Translations under genes and position numbers: made by a program
Shown: piece after piece, positions 1 through 8,964 of the stretch
Layout of the letters: the number at the start of each line of letters is the position of its first letter
Numbering within the stretch: the first letter of the stretch is position 1
Assembly: GCA_963776665.1 (NCBI GenBank)
Contig: CAVZNQ010000013.1
Span: 371,931-435,930, forward strand
Length of the DNA: 64,000 bases
Source of the DNA: Roseiarcus sp963776665
Lineage (GTDB): Bacteria; Pseudomonadota; Alphaproteobacteria; Rhizobiales; Beijerinckiaceae
Reading direction: 5' to 3'
Notes under the pieces: generated by a model
Database searches by the model: none
What the model saw: only the letters and a program-made list of their open reading frames with translations
Told to the model about the DNA's origin: nothing

Positions 1-2
1 AG

Positions 3-830
3 GAGTCGATGTCGCTCGCCCCCCACGCGGCCTATCTCCGGAGCGGGACCAAGATGGGGGAATTGAAGCTCGTCGACACGATGCTCCAGGACGGCCTCAT
101 CGACGCCTTTCACGGCTACCACATGGGCAACACCGCGGAGAACATCGCCCGCAAGTGGCAGATCAGCCGCGAGGATCAGGACCGCTTCGCCGTCGGCTCG
201 CAGAACAAGGCGGAAGCGGCGCAGAAGGCCGGCCGGTTCAAGGATGAAATCGTGCCGTTCACGGTCTCGACGCGCAAGGGCGACATCGTCATCGACGCTG
301 ACGAATACCCGCGGCACGGCGCGACTTATGACGCGATGGCGAAACTCAAGCCGGCATTTTCCAAAGACGGATCGGTCACAGCCGCCAACGCCTCGGGCCT
401 CAACGACGGGGCGGCCGCGCTGGTGGTGATGAGCGCCGCGGAGGCCAAGAAGCGCGGGCTGACGCCGATGGCGCGCATCGTGTCCTGGGCGACCGCCGGC
501 GTCGATCCCTCGATCATGGGGAGCGGGCCGATTCCGGCCAGCCGCAAGGCGCTGGAAAAGGCCGGCTGGTCGGTCAAGGACCTCGAACTGGTCGAGGCGA
601 ACGAGGCCTTCGCCGCCCAGGCGCTGGCCGTCAACAAGGACCTCGGCTGGGATCCGGCGATCGTCAACGTAAACGGCGGCGCAATCGCTATCGGCCATCC
701 GATCGGCGCCTCGGGCGCCCGGGTGCTGACGACGCTCCTGCATGAAATGGCGCGCCGAAACGCAAAGAAGGGCTTGGCCACGCTTTGCATCGGCGGCGGC
801 ATGGGCATCGCGATGACCGTCGAACGCTAG
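3..830 (+). CDS. phaA: Acetyl-CoA C-acetyltransferase (thiolase), 5' truncated by window edge
   Basis: The C-terminal two thirds of a biosynthetic thiolase that condenses two acetyl-CoA to acetoacetyl-CoA. The reading frame is open from base 3, and its first residues (ESMSLAPHA) match the internal thiolase segment that follows the nucleophilic cysteine, so the start codon and that cysteine lie upstream of the window. The remaining catalytic elements are visible: the NEAFAAQ segment, the GHPIGASG histidine motif and the C-terminal CIGGGMG cysteine motif. phaB follows 76 bp downstream on the same strand, which supports a role in polyhydroxybutyrate synthesis and in feeding the ethylmalonyl-CoA pathway. 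The family is certain; phaA rather than a general atoB is inferred from context. Confidence 0.93.
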   Translation, partial: ESMSLAPHAAYLRSGTKMGELKLVDTMLQDGLIDAFHGYHMGNTAENIARKWQISREDQDRFAVGSQNKAEAAQKAGRFKDEIVPFTVSTRKGDIVIDADEYPRHGATYDAMAKLKPAFSKDGSVTAANASGLNDGAAALVVMSAAEAKKRGLTPMARIVSWATAGVDPSIMGSGPIPASRKALEKAGWSVKDLELVEANEAFAAQALAVNKDLGWDPAIVNVNGGAIAIGHPIGASGARVLTTLLHEMARRNAKKGLATLCIGGGMGIAMTVER

Positions 831-854
831 AATAAAGCCAGTTTAAAGAGACTG

Positions 855-883
855 GACGCGGGCCCACTTAAGCGGCCCGCGTC
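855..883 (+). terminator. Strong GC hairpin between phaA and phaB
   Basis: A perfect 10-bp stem (GACGCGGGCC pairing with GGCCCGCGTC) with a 9-nt loop sits 24 bp after the phaA stop. It is followed by an A-run, not a T-run, on the + strand, so it is not a textbook terminator. It may act as an mRNA processing or stability element that sets phaA and phaB levels apart. The hairpin is seen directly; the function is inferred. Confidence 0.45.
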
Positions 884-906
884 ACAAAAAAGCTTGGGGA
901 GGAAAC

Positions 907-1632
907 ATGGCGAGAGTTGCGGTAGTCACCGGCGGCACGCGCGGCATCGGCGCGGCGGTTTCGAAGGCGCTCAAGGCGGCCGGATGTCAGGTCGCCGCGA
1001 CCTATCATTCCAACGACGACGCGGCGGCGAAGTTCAAGGCCGAGACCGGCGTTCACGTCTACAAGTGGAACGTCGCCGATTACGACGAATGCGCGGCCGG
1101 GCTCGCCAAGGTCGCCGCGGACCTCGGGCCGGTCGACATCCTCGTCAACAACGCCGGCATCACCAAGGATGGGATGTTCCACAAGATGACGCCCGACCAG
1201 TGGTACGGCGTCATCAACACCAACCTCAATTCGCTCTTCAACATGACGCGACCGGTGTGGGAGGGCATGCGCGAGCGCAAGTTCGGCCGCGTGATCTGTA
1301 TCTCGTCGATCAACGGCCAGAAGGGGCAGATGGGGCAGGTCAACTATTCCGCGTCCAAGGCCGGCGATATCGGCTTCGTCAAGGCGCTGGCGCAGGAGGG
1401 GGCGCGTGCGGGGATCACCGTGAACGCGATCTGCCCGGGCTACATCGCGACCGACATGGTCAAGGCCATGAATCCCGATGTCGTGGCGAAAAACATCCTT
1501 CCCCTGATCCCTGTCGGCCGTCTTGGCGAACCGGAAGATATCGCCCGCTGCGTCGTCTTCATTGCCGCCGACGACGCCGGCTTCATCACCGGCGCGACCC
1601 TCTCGGCCAATGGCGGGCAGTATCTGGCGTAG
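907..1632 (+). CDS. phaB: Acetoacetyl-CoA reductase
   Basis: An NADPH-dependent short-chain dehydrogenase that reduces acetoacetyl-CoA to (R)-3-hydroxybutyryl-CoA for PHB. It has 241 aa, the usual length. Visible features are the TGGTRGIG cofactor motif at residues 8-15, the NNAG motif near residue 80, a catalytic Ser in ISSINGQKGQ, the YSASK Tyr/Lys pair and CPGYIATDM near the C-terminus. The ATG is preceded by a good ribosome binding site (GGGGAGGAA). It lies 76 bp after phaA, separated by a hairpin. SDR proteins such as FabG resemble it, but the INGQKGQMGQ segment and the phaA neighbour favour PhaB. Confidence 0.94.
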   Translation: MARVAVVTGGTRGIGAAVSKALKAAGCQVAATYHSNDDAAAKFKAETGVHVYKWNVADYDECAAGLAKVAADLGPVDILVNNAGITKDGMFHKMTPDQWYGVINTNLNSLFNMTRPVWEGMRERKFGRVICISSINGQKGQMGQVNYSASKAGDIGFVKALAQEGARAGITVNAICPGYIATDMVKAMNPDVVAKNILPLIPVGRLGEPEDIARCVVFIAADDAGFITGATLSANGGQYLA

Positions 1633-1737
1633 GGCCACGCTCAGTCTGCATGCAGTATGGCGCGGAAGATCGTCACCGCCGCTGAGCTCCGCGGGCGACG
1701 AAATCCGGCGGTCGGGTCCAGCCGGAGCCTTGCGAAT

Positions 1738-3105
1738 TCACGCCGGTTCGCCGCCCGTCCGCGCCGCCGCATCGACCGGCGTACCTGCATTCTCGGCTGA
1801 ATCTTGCGCCATCGCTTCCATCTCGCGTCGCACGCGGACGGCCTGAAGTGTCTCATGAAGCGCGACATCAGAGGCGGTCACGAAGTCGCCCGCGGCGACG
1901 TCGCGCACCAGCTTCACCTGGTTCGCAAGTCCGATTGGCAAGGCCCCAAGTTTCCGGCTGCGCGCGGCTGGAATGAGCTTGGCATAGACGGCATGACCAC
2001 CCTCTCCGTCGAGAGTCTCGCCGGGCTTCAAGGCGCGCTTGGCGACGGCGACCGCATCGCCGCGCCATTCGCGGCACGTCCCCGTAGGCTCGCCGCGCAG
2101 CGCCACATTGAGCACTGAAATCGACAATTCAAGCCCGATGAGATGATAGGGCTTGTACATCGCCGCATAGCGTCCGGTGGAGTCGGTTGGCAGTCCGTAT
2201 TGTTTGAAGCACGACGCGGCGTAGTCGTTCTCCGCCTTGAACACGACATAGACGCCCCAGCGCAGGTCACGCTCAACCGGCTGCCCATCGCGCCGAAGCG
2301 ACGAGACAACCTCGACCATGCCCTCGCGGGCGAGCGCGCCGCCGAGACGCCGCGGGCGCAGGACGCTCGCCAGATCGTCGGCGCCGCACGGCGGAAAGCC
2401 CAGGCCGTCGTGCGGCACATCGAGGCCGCAAGCATTGGCGACCGCCGCCATCTCGATGGCTGACTTTGTGCCGTCGAGGAACGAGTTGAACATCTGGGGG
2501 TTCATGCCGGCCTGCTTCGCCTCCGCCGGCGTAAGACCGTAGTGTCCCCAGACGTCGTCCGGCGTGACGGCGTGATAGGCGGGCAGATATTTGGTGCCTT
2601 TACCCGCCGCGATCACCGAAAACCCGGCTGCGCGCGCCCAGTCGACCATTTCGGCGACGAGCGCGGGCTGATCGCCGTACGCCATGGAATAGATCACGCT
2701 GGCGGCGCGCGCCTTGCGGGCGAGCCACGCCCCCGCGAGAGCGTCGGCTTCGACATTGACCATAACAATATGCTTGCCCGCTTCGATCGCGTGTATGGCG
2801 TGGGCAATGCCGGCGGGCGCATCGCCGGTCGCCTCGACAACGACCTCGACGCGCTCGTCGACGCACGCGTCGCGCCCGTCTTCGGCAAAGCGCGTGCGCG
2901 CGATGCGCGAGGCGTCCCAACCGACGTTGCGGCATGCGGCCTTGGCGCGATCCGGATCAAGGTCGGAGATCGCCACCACGTCGAGGCCGGCGATCGACGG
3001 GATTTGCGCCAGGAACATCGAGCCGAATTTACCGGCGCCAATGAGCCCGACACGGACGGGCTTGCCAGCAGCGATGCGCGCGGCGAGCAATGACTGAAGA
3101 TTCAC
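1738..3105 (-). CDS. SAF-domain NAD(P)-dependent oxidoreductase, homoserine-dehydrogenase-like
   Basis: The N-terminal Rossmann fold carries GLIGAGKFGSMFL about 15 residues from the start. A central catalytic-type domain follows (for example AYGDQPALV and GKGTKYLPAYHAVTP), then a C-terminal SAF-like segment (KPGETLDGEGG ... ARDVAAGDFVTASDVAL type). Proteins of this architecture are often labelled Gfo/Idh/MocA or homoserine-dehydrogenase-like, and sometimes misnamed FlgA because of the SAF domain; the substrate is unknown to me. I chose GTG at 3105 because GAAGAGGG lies just upstream; the longer frame to 3180 has no start support and overlaps the neighbouring gene. It is 71 bp downstream of the PhyH gene on the same strand, so the two may be co-transcribed. 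Confidence 0.82.
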   Translation of the reverse strand: MNLQSLLAARIAAGKPVRVGLIGAGKFGSMFLAQIPSIAGLDVVAISDLDPDRAKAACRNVGWDASRIARTRFAEDGRDACVDERVEVVVEATGDAPAGIAHAIHAIEAGKHIVMVNVEADALAGAWLARKARAASVIYSMAYGDQPALVAEMVDWARAAGFSVIAAGKGTKYLPAYHAVTPDDVWGHYGLTPAEAKQAGMNPQMFNSFLDGTKSAIEMAAVANACGLDVPHDGLGFPPCGADDLASVLRPRRLGGALAREGMVEVVSSLRRDGQPVERDLRWGVYVVFKAENDYAASCFKQYGLPTDSTGRYAAMYKPYHLIGLELSISVLNVALRGEPTGTCREWRGDAVAVAKRALKPGETLDGEGGHAVYAKLIPAARSRKLGALPIGLANQVKLVRDVAAGDFVTASDVALHETLQAVRVRREMEAMAQDSAENAGTPVDAAARTGGEPA

Positions 3106-3176
3106 GATCCCTCTTCCGCCTACGGAACTTTGTTGGCCGCGCGCGGTCGATCTTGTGACGAGAATTCGCGCTCTTG

Positions 3177-3977
3177 TCACTCCGCCGCGGCGCGGTGCGA
3201 ACGCGCGTGCGCCAGCAGCGCGTCATCGGATACGGGCACGATCGGCGTGAAGTCGCGATGCGCAACCCAATCCGGCCGCGTGAACTTGGTGATATGGTTC
3301 GAGACGGCGCAGAGGGTGAGATAGACGATCTTGCGTGGGTATGGCGTGATGTTCGGCGGGGATGCGTGCACCAGATTGCCGTGGAACATCAGCACCGAGC
3401 CGGGCTTGCCGGTTGGCGCGACGATGCCGCCCTCGGCAGCAAGCCGCGTCACCGTCTCCTTGTCGAGCGTCCATAGTGGATAGGATGTCGTCTCCTCGTC
3501 GTGGCCAGCCTTGAGCACACCCTGCTTGTGGCTTTTCGGAATCAGCATCAGCGCGCCATTGATCGGCATGACCTCATCCAGAAATACCGCGATATTCATG
3601 GCGCGGGCTTGCGGCATGCCATCGTCGCGCGCCCAGGTGCCGTAGTCTTGGTGCCACTGCCAGACATCGCCTTCGAATGCGGCCTTGGCGTTGAGTTTGA
3701 ACTGATGCACGTAAACATCCTCGCCAAATAGCTGGCGCAACGGCTCGACGAGCCGCGGATGTGAGGCAAGCAGGCGGAATGTCTCGTTGAAGGTGTGGGC
3801 GGCGAAGGCGGTGCGCGGCGCGCCGGTCTTCTCCCGCCACACCTCCTGGCGATCGAGCTTGAGGATCGCCTCGGCATCGTCGCGCAGGAGCGCGATTTCC
3901 TCCTCGCTGAAGCAGTTAGGAAAGAACAGGTAGCCCTGCTCGTCGAAATCGCGAAGTTGGCTGGCTGACAGCTGCAT
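3177..3977 (-). CDS. Phytanoyl-CoA dioxygenase (PhyH) family protein
   Basis: A non-heme Fe(II)/2-oxoglutarate-dependent oxygenase of about 266 aa. The iron-binding facial triad is visible: His and Asp in WQWHQDYGTW, and the distal His in MFHGNLVHASPPN. FLDEVMPINGALMLIPKSHK is characteristic of the PhyH/ectoine-hydroxylase-like family. The ATG at 3977 is preferred over upstream in-frame starts because TGGGAA precedes it. It sits upstream of the SAF-domain oxidoreductase and beside carbon-assimilation genes. The substrate cannot be read from sequence; no ectoine synthesis genes are nearby, so EctD is not claimed. Confidence 0.88.
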   Translation of the reverse strand: MQLSASQLRDFDEQGYLFFPNCFSEEEIALLRDDAEAILKLDRQEVWREKTGAPRTAFAAHTFNETFRLLASHPRLVEPLRQLFGEDVYVHQFKLNAKAAFEGDVWQWHQDYGTWARDDGMPQARAMNIAVFLDEVMPINGALMLIPKSHKQGVLKAGHDEETTSYPLWTLDKETVTRLAAEGGIVAPTGKPGSVLMFHGNLVHASPPNITPYPRKIVYLTLCAVSNHITKFTRPDWVAHRDFTPIVPVSDDALLAHARSHRAAAE

Positions 3978-4062
3978 GGCGTTTCCCAGATGTGCCATCG
4001 GTCCGCAGCGGCAAGGCCGATTAAGTGGATATGGGGAACCTAGCCCAACATAACGGGGCGGT

Positions 4063-6091
4063 CTATCCTCGCCGCTGGACAATCAGCTCCGCGTCGTGCC
4101 GGGCCTCGACTTCCTTCACGATCTCGCCGAGGATCGCGTTGATCTCGAAATCCTTGGGCGTATAGACCGCCGCGACGCCGGCCGCCCTGAGCCGCTCCGC
4201 GTCGGCGGGCGGGATGATGCCGCCGACGATCACCGGCACCCGGCCGAGGCCGGCCGCGCGAAGCGCCGTCATGACCTCCTCCGTCAGCGCGACATGCGAG
4301 CCCGACAGGATCGACAGGCCCACGCAATGGACGCCGGCCTTGGCGCGCTCGACGATCTCGGCCGGCGTGAAACGGATGCCGTCGTAGACGACGTCCATTC
4401 CCGCATCGAGCGCCCGCGCGGCGATCTGCTCGGCGCCGTTGGAATGGCCGTCGAGGCCGGGCTTGCCGACAAGAAACCTGATCCGCTTCCCGAGCTTGAG
4501 CGACACGCGCTCGACTTCGCCGCGCAACGCGTCGAGCTCGGCGGATTCTTCCTGCCGCGCCTTTCGCGAGACGCCGGTCGGGGCGCGGAACTCGCCGAAT
4601 TCGGCGCGCAGCGCATCGCCCCATTCGCCGGTGGTGACGCCGGCTTTGGCCGCCTCGATCGAGGCGGGCATCACGTTGACGCCGCTCGCCGCCGCCATCC
4701 GCAGCGCCCGCAGCGCCTCCTTGACCCGCGCCGGATCGCGGGCCGCGCGCCAGGCCTTGAGGCTTGCGATCTGCTCCGCCTCGGCTTCGGCTGAGGGGAC
4801 CATGATCGCGTTCTCGCCCGCGGTCAGCGGGCTTGGCTCGGAATTGACGAAGGCGTTGACGCCGACCACGATCTGCTCGCCGCGTTCGATCGCCTCGAGC
4901 CGGCGGGTGTTGGATTCGACCAGGCGGGACTTGAGCGCGCCGGTTTCGATCGCCTTGACCGCGCCGCCCATGGCGTCGATCGCTCCGATCTCGGCCTTGG
5001 CCTCGGCTTTGAGCGTCTCGACCAGGGCGGCGATTTCCTTGCTGCCCTCGAACAGGTCGCCGAATTCGAGCAGATCGGTCTCATAGGCCATGATCTGCTG
5101 GAGGCGCAGCGACCATTGCTGGTCGAACGGCCGCGGGAGACCAAGCGCTTCATTCCAGGCCGGCAGTTGCACGGCGCGGGCGCGCGCGCCCTTCGACAGG
5201 ACCACCGACAGCATCTCGATCAGGATACGGTAGGCGTTGTTCTCGGGCTGCTGCTCGGTCAGCCCGAGCGAGTTGACCTGAACGCCGTAGCGGAACCGGC
5301 GCTTGAGCGGATCGGCGACGCCGAAGCGGTCGCGCGCAATCTCGTCCCAGAGCTCGACGAACGCCCGCATCTTGGCGAGCTCGGTCACGAAACGCATGCC
5401 CGCGTTGACGAAGAACGACATGCCGCCGACGACATCGGCGAAGCCGCGATTCGTCGACCTCGCCCGACTGGCGCACCCGCTCGAGCACGGCGATCGCCGT
5501 CGCGAGGGCGTAGGAGAGCTCCTGCACCGGCGTCGCGCCCGCTTCCTGCAGATGATAGGAGCACACGTTCATCGGGTTCCATTTCGGCGTCTCGCGGGCG
5601 CAGAAAAGGATCAGGTCCTTGGTCAGCCTGAGCGAGGCGTCGGGCGGGAACACGTAGGCGCCGCGCGCCAGATATTCCTTGATGATGTCGTTCTGGGTCG
5701 TCCCCTGGAGCTCGCGGCGGGGCGCGCCCTGCTCGTCGGCGGTGGCGATATAGAGCGCCATCAGCCAGGGCGCGGTCGCGTTGATGGTCATCGACGTATT
5801 CATCGAGGCGAGCGGGATGGCGTCGAACAGCGCCCGCATGTCGCCGATATGGGAGATCGCGACCCCGACCTTGCCGACCTCGCCGCGGGCCAGCGGATGG
5901 TCGCTGTCGAAACCGGTCTGGGTCGGCAGGTCGAAGGCGATCGAGAGGCCCGTCTGTCCCTTGGCCAGGTTCTGCCGGTAGAGCCGGTTGGATTCGCCGG
6001 CGGTCGAATGGCCGGCATAGGTGCGGAAGATCCAGGGCTTGTCGCGCCTCCCGATTCGCGCCGCGGCCGTCAATTCGTTCGCCTGCGCCAT
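4063..6091 (-). CDS. ecm: Ethylmalonyl-CoA mutase (B12-dependent), interrupted by a +1 frameshift
   Basis: An adenosylcobalamin mutase that converts ethylmalonyl-CoA to methylsuccinyl-CoA. Two overlapping frames together give one full-length protein of about 675 aa. The first starts at ATG 6091 (ribosome binding site GGGCGGA) and runs to SGEVDESR. The second begins with the expected continuation, ...VVGGMSFFVNAGMRFVTEL. The break is near 5445, where one extra base is present. Conserved segments include the AGHSTAGESNRLYR and AFDLPTQTGFDSDHP substrate-barrel motifs and the C-terminal cobalamin-binding GKPGLDGHSNGAEQIA. The NSLGLTEQQPENN segment and the ccr neighbour separate it from methylmalonyl-CoA mutase. 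The rest of the gene is intact, so I regard the frameshift as probable sequence error. Old name: meaA. Confidence 0.9.
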
Positions 6092-6237
6092 GATCCGCCC
6101 GCCCGGCCAAAGGGTTTGTGCAGGGCACAATTTACAGAAAAAATCTTGCGGCGCCACATCCGTGGCCGTCGGGGTCCCGCCGCTCGCGAGCGGTCAAAAA
6201 ACGGCGGCTCCAGGCGGTCCCGGCGCGCTTGCCCTCT

Positions 6238-6543
6238 TCAGCGCAGGGCGACCGCGGTCACGGCAAGAACCGTCGCCAGCAGGCCGCCGACGACCACGAC
6301 GATGGTCAGATAGGGCTCGTATGCGCCATAGGGCCTGAGCCACCAATCATGGGCGCAGAGCCCGGCGTAGGCGCCGAGCGTCGCATAGAAGGAATTCCAG
6401 TATGGCCCCATTCCTTGCCGCCCGACCAGGTAATCGACGGCGAAGCCGATAGAAAAAAACACGACCACTGCGCTCAGGAGGAAAGCCGCAAAGTCGAAAC
6501 CCTCGAGATTGAGGATCAAATTCAATAACGGCCAGTCCGACAT
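6238..6543 (-). CDS. Small conserved membrane protein of unknown function
   Basis: A 101-aa protein, mostly hydrophobic. Three membrane segments are visible: AAFLLSAVVVFFSIGFAVDY, a weaker one around FYATLGAYAGLCAH, and YLTIVVVVGGLLATVLAVTA at the C-terminus. It contains a WWLRPYGAYEP loop. I know of similar short proteins in Hyphomicrobiales but no function. It lies between ecm (same strand, downstream) and the divergent ccr. The position is suggestive, but nothing in the sequence links it to the pathway. Confidence 0.7.
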   Translation of the reverse strand: MSDWPLLNLILNLEGFDFAAFLLSAVVVFFSIGFAVDYLVGRQGMGPYWNSFYATLGAYAGLCAHDWWLRPYGAYEPYLTIVVVVGGLLATVLAVTAVALR

Positions 6544-6662
6544 CGCCGCAGGTCCTTGGCCCGCTGTCGCCGCCGGGATTTGACGGCCGCGAGCAATCTT
6601 GCCTACGCGCGATTTCCTGCTATGGCGTAAATTCCCGCGCCACAGGCGAAGACACCCCGAAT

Positions 6663-6689
6663 CGGCGAAAGTCGGATTGATTTTCGCCG
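6663..6689. promoter_or_regulatory. Inverted repeat upstream of ccr, possible operator
   Basis: CGGCGAAA and TTTCGCCG form an 8-bp inverted repeat separated by 11 bp, about 70 bp before the ccr start and in the divergent region facing the small membrane protein gene. It could be an operator or part of the 5' leader. No regulator in the window is linked to it, so this is only a structural observation. Confidence 0.3.
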
Positions 6690-6760
6690 GATCAAGCGCA
6701 ATGGTTGATTGTGCGGCGCAACAACAGAGTCAATTCGACTTGAGCCGCGCGGAGGGAGCC

Positions 6761-8047
6761 ATGAGCACTCGCCCCGTCGGCGCCGAGCCCCTACGAGCGG
6801 CGCCCAACAAAGATCTCTATGAAATCGGCGAGATCCCGCCGTTGGGCCATGTGCCGGCGTCGATGTACGCCTGGGTCGTGCGCAAGGAGCGGCACGGACC
6901 GCCCGAGAAGGCCATGCAGATCGAGGTCGTGCCGACCTGGCCGCTCGACAGCCATGACGTGCTCGTCCTCGTGATGGCGGCGGGCGTCAACTACAACGGG
7001 GTTTGGGCCGCGCTCGGCGAGCCGGTCTCGACCCTCGACGTGCACAAGCTCCCCTATCACATCGCCGGCTCGGACGCCTCGGGCATCGTCTGGGCGGTCG
7101 GGTCCAAGGTGAAACGGTGGAAGGTTGGCGACGAGGTGGTCGTTCATTGCAACCAGGACGACGGCGACGACGAGGAGTGCAACGGCGGCGACCCGATGTT
7201 CTCGGCCTCGCAGCGCATCTGGGGCTATGAGACGCCGGACGGCTCCTTTGCCCAGTTCTGCCGGGTGCAGGACCGGCAGCTGATGGCGCGGCCGAAGCAC
7301 CTGACCTGGGAGGAGGCCGCATCCTATACGCTGACGCTGGCGACCGCCTATCGCATGCTGTTCGGCCATGAGCCGCATCGGCTCAAGCCCGGCGACAACG
7401 TGCTGGTCTGGGGCGCCTCCGGGGGATTGGGCGTGTTCGGCGTCCAGCTGTGCGCGGCGGCCGGCGCCAACGCCATCGGCGTCATCTCCGACGAGACGAA
7501 GCGCGACTATGTGATGTCGCTCGGCGCCAAGGGGGTGCTGAACCGGAAGGACTACAATTGCTGGGGGCAGCTGCCGAAGGTCAATTCGCCTGAGTACAAC
7601 GCCTTCATGGGCGAGGCCCGCAAGTTCGGCAAGGCGATCTGGAACATCACCGGCAAACAGGACGTCGACACGGTGTTCGAGCATCCCGGCGAGCAGACGT
7701 TCCCGGTCTCGTGCTTCGTCGTCAAGCGCGGCGGCATGGTGGTGTTCTGCGCCGGGACGACGGGGTTCAACATCACCTTCGACGCCCGCTTCGTCTGGAT
7801 GCGCCAGAAGCGCATCCAGGGCTCCCATTTCGCCAACCTCAAGCAGGCTTCGGCGGCGAACAAATTCGTGATCGACCGCCGCATCGATCCGTGCATGTCC
7901 GAGGCGCTGCCCTGGACGGAGATCCCGGCGGCCCACACCAAGATGTGGAAGAACCAGCACAAGCCCGGCAACATGGCGGTGCTCGTCAACGCGCCGACGA
8001 CCGGGCTGCGTACGTTGGAGGACGTGCTCGAGGCCGGGCGAAAATAG
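6761..8047 (+). CDS. ccr: Crotonyl-CoA carboxylase/reductase
   Basis: The key enzyme of the ethylmalonyl-CoA pathway: NADPH-dependent reductive carboxylation of crotonyl-CoA to ethylmalonyl-CoA. It has 428 aa, the usual length, in the MDR superfamily. Visible features are AGVNYNGVWAALGEP, HIAGSDASGIVWAVG, the HCNQDDGDDEECNGGDPM loop typical of Ccr, the WGASGGLGVFGVQL nucleotide-binding motif and HSHFANLKQ-like SHFANL near the C-terminus. I chose ATG 6761 (MSTRPVG) because GGAGGGAG lies directly before it; the frame is open further upstream but without similarity. With phaA, phaB and ecm it covers most of the route from acetyl-CoA to methylsuccinyl-CoA. Confidence 0.96.
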   Translation: MSTRPVGAEPLRAAPNKDLYEIGEIPPLGHVPASMYAWVVRKERHGPPEKAMQIEVVPTWPLDSHDVLVLVMAAGVNYNGVWAALGEPVSTLDVHKLPYHIAGSDASGIVWAVGSKVKRWKVGDEVVVHCNQDDGDDEECNGGDPMFSASQRIWGYETPDGSFAQFCRVQDRQLMARPKHLTWEEAASYTLTLATAYRMLFGHEPHRLKPGDNVLVWGASGGLGVFGVQLCAAAGANAIGVISDETKRDYVMSLGAKGVLNRKDYNCWGQLPKVNSPEYNAFMGEARKFGKAIWNITGKQDVDTVFEHPGEQTFPVSCFVVKRGGMVVFCAGTTGFNITFDARFVWMRQKRIQGSHFANLKQASAANKFVIDRRIDPCMSEALPWTEIPAAHTKMWKNQHKPGNMAVLVNAPTTGLRTLEDVLEAGRK

Positions 8048-8226
8048 GTCCCGCGCGAGCGAGCGGCCGCGCGAGGCGTTTGCCTTCGTTCGCTTCACCC
8101 GGTAAAGCGACGCTCCAGCCTTTGGCCGAAGGGAGAACCGGCCATTCCGGACATGTTTGCGTGCGGTCTTGCGCCGTATCCGGGCGCCGGTCCGGAAGCG
8201 CGGGCAAACGAGAATCAAAGAGGGTC

Positions 8227-8934
8227 ATGACCGCAGCGGCGGACAGCGATCGGCGAAAGCGGGAGGCGGCCCGGCGGGCGCTTGCCCTTGTCAAGCCAGG
8301 GATGAAGCTCGGCCTCGGCAGCGGCACGACCGCCCGCCACTTCGTCGATCTCGTCGGGGATGAGGTCAAGGGCGGTCTCAAGATCGTCTGCGTCGCAACC
8401 TCCGAAGCGACCGCGACGCAGGCAAAAGCGCTTGGCATCCCGCTTTCCACCCTCGATGACCTGCCGGAGCTCGATCTGACGGTCGACGGGGCGGACGAAG
8501 TCGATCCGCAGTTGCGGCTAATCAAGGGCGGCGGCGGCGCGCTGTTGCGCGAGAAGATCGTCGCCTCGGCGTCGAAGCGCATGGCGGTGATCGTCGACTC
8601 GAGCAAGATGGTTCCCGTGCTCGGCGCCTTTCCGCTGCCGGTCGAGGTCGTTCCCTTCGGCCTCGCGGCGACGCGCGGGCATATAGAACGCGCATTTGCC
8701 GGGCTCGCTCTCGCCGGCCCGATTAAGCTGCGGGGCGGGCCCACGCCGTTCGTCACCGACGGGGGACATTACATTCTGGACTGCGCTCTCGGCGCGATCG
8801 ATCAGCCCGAACGCCTAAGCGAGAGTCTGTCGAGGATTCCTGGCGTCGTCGAGCACGGACTGTTCATCGGTCTCGCGCGCGCCGCGTTCATCGCCGGCGC
8901 CGAGGGCGTTCAGGTTCTTGGCGATCCGGATTGA
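8227..8934 (+). CDS. rpiA: Ribose-5-phosphate isomerase A
   Basis: Interconverts ribose 5-phosphate and ribulose 5-phosphate in the pentose phosphate pathway. It has 235 aa. Family motifs are present: LGLGSGTTARHFVD (phosphate binding), DLTVDGADEVDP with the catalytic Asp residues, and KGGGGALLREKI with the catalytic Glu and Lys. The ATG at 8227 follows AAAGAGGG. It is followed by the DUF2059 gene after 30 bp and then gor, an order I know from other Hyphomicrobiales, so the three may form an operon. Confidence 0.96.
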   Translation: MTAAADSDRRKREAARRALALVKPGMKLGLGSGTTARHFVDLVGDEVKGGLKIVCVATSEATATQAKALGIPLSTLDDLPELDLTVDGADEVDPQLRLIKGGGGALLREKIVASASKRMAVIVDSSKMVPVLGAFPLPVEVVPFGLAATRGHIERAFAGLALAGPIKLRGGPTPFVTDGGHYILDCALGAIDQPERLSESLSRIPGVVEHGLFIGLARAAFIAGAEGVQVLGDPD

Positions 8935-8964
8935 AGTCCAAACCGCTGCCTTGAGGAGTTTTTC

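Noticed and set aside
3177..3977. Ectoine hydroxylase (ectD)
   Set aside because: It has PhyH motifs, but no ectABC nearby and no clear EctD-specific signature; family name only is kept.
5380..5480. Programmed +1 frameshift in ecm
   Set aside because: No slippery sequence or stop-codon context, and similar +1 events occur in a dozen unrelated genes, so a common technical cause is more likely.
8048..8226. Regulatory RNA upstream of rpiA
   Set aside because: The region is GC-rich without a recognisable structure or promoter; nothing to support a call.
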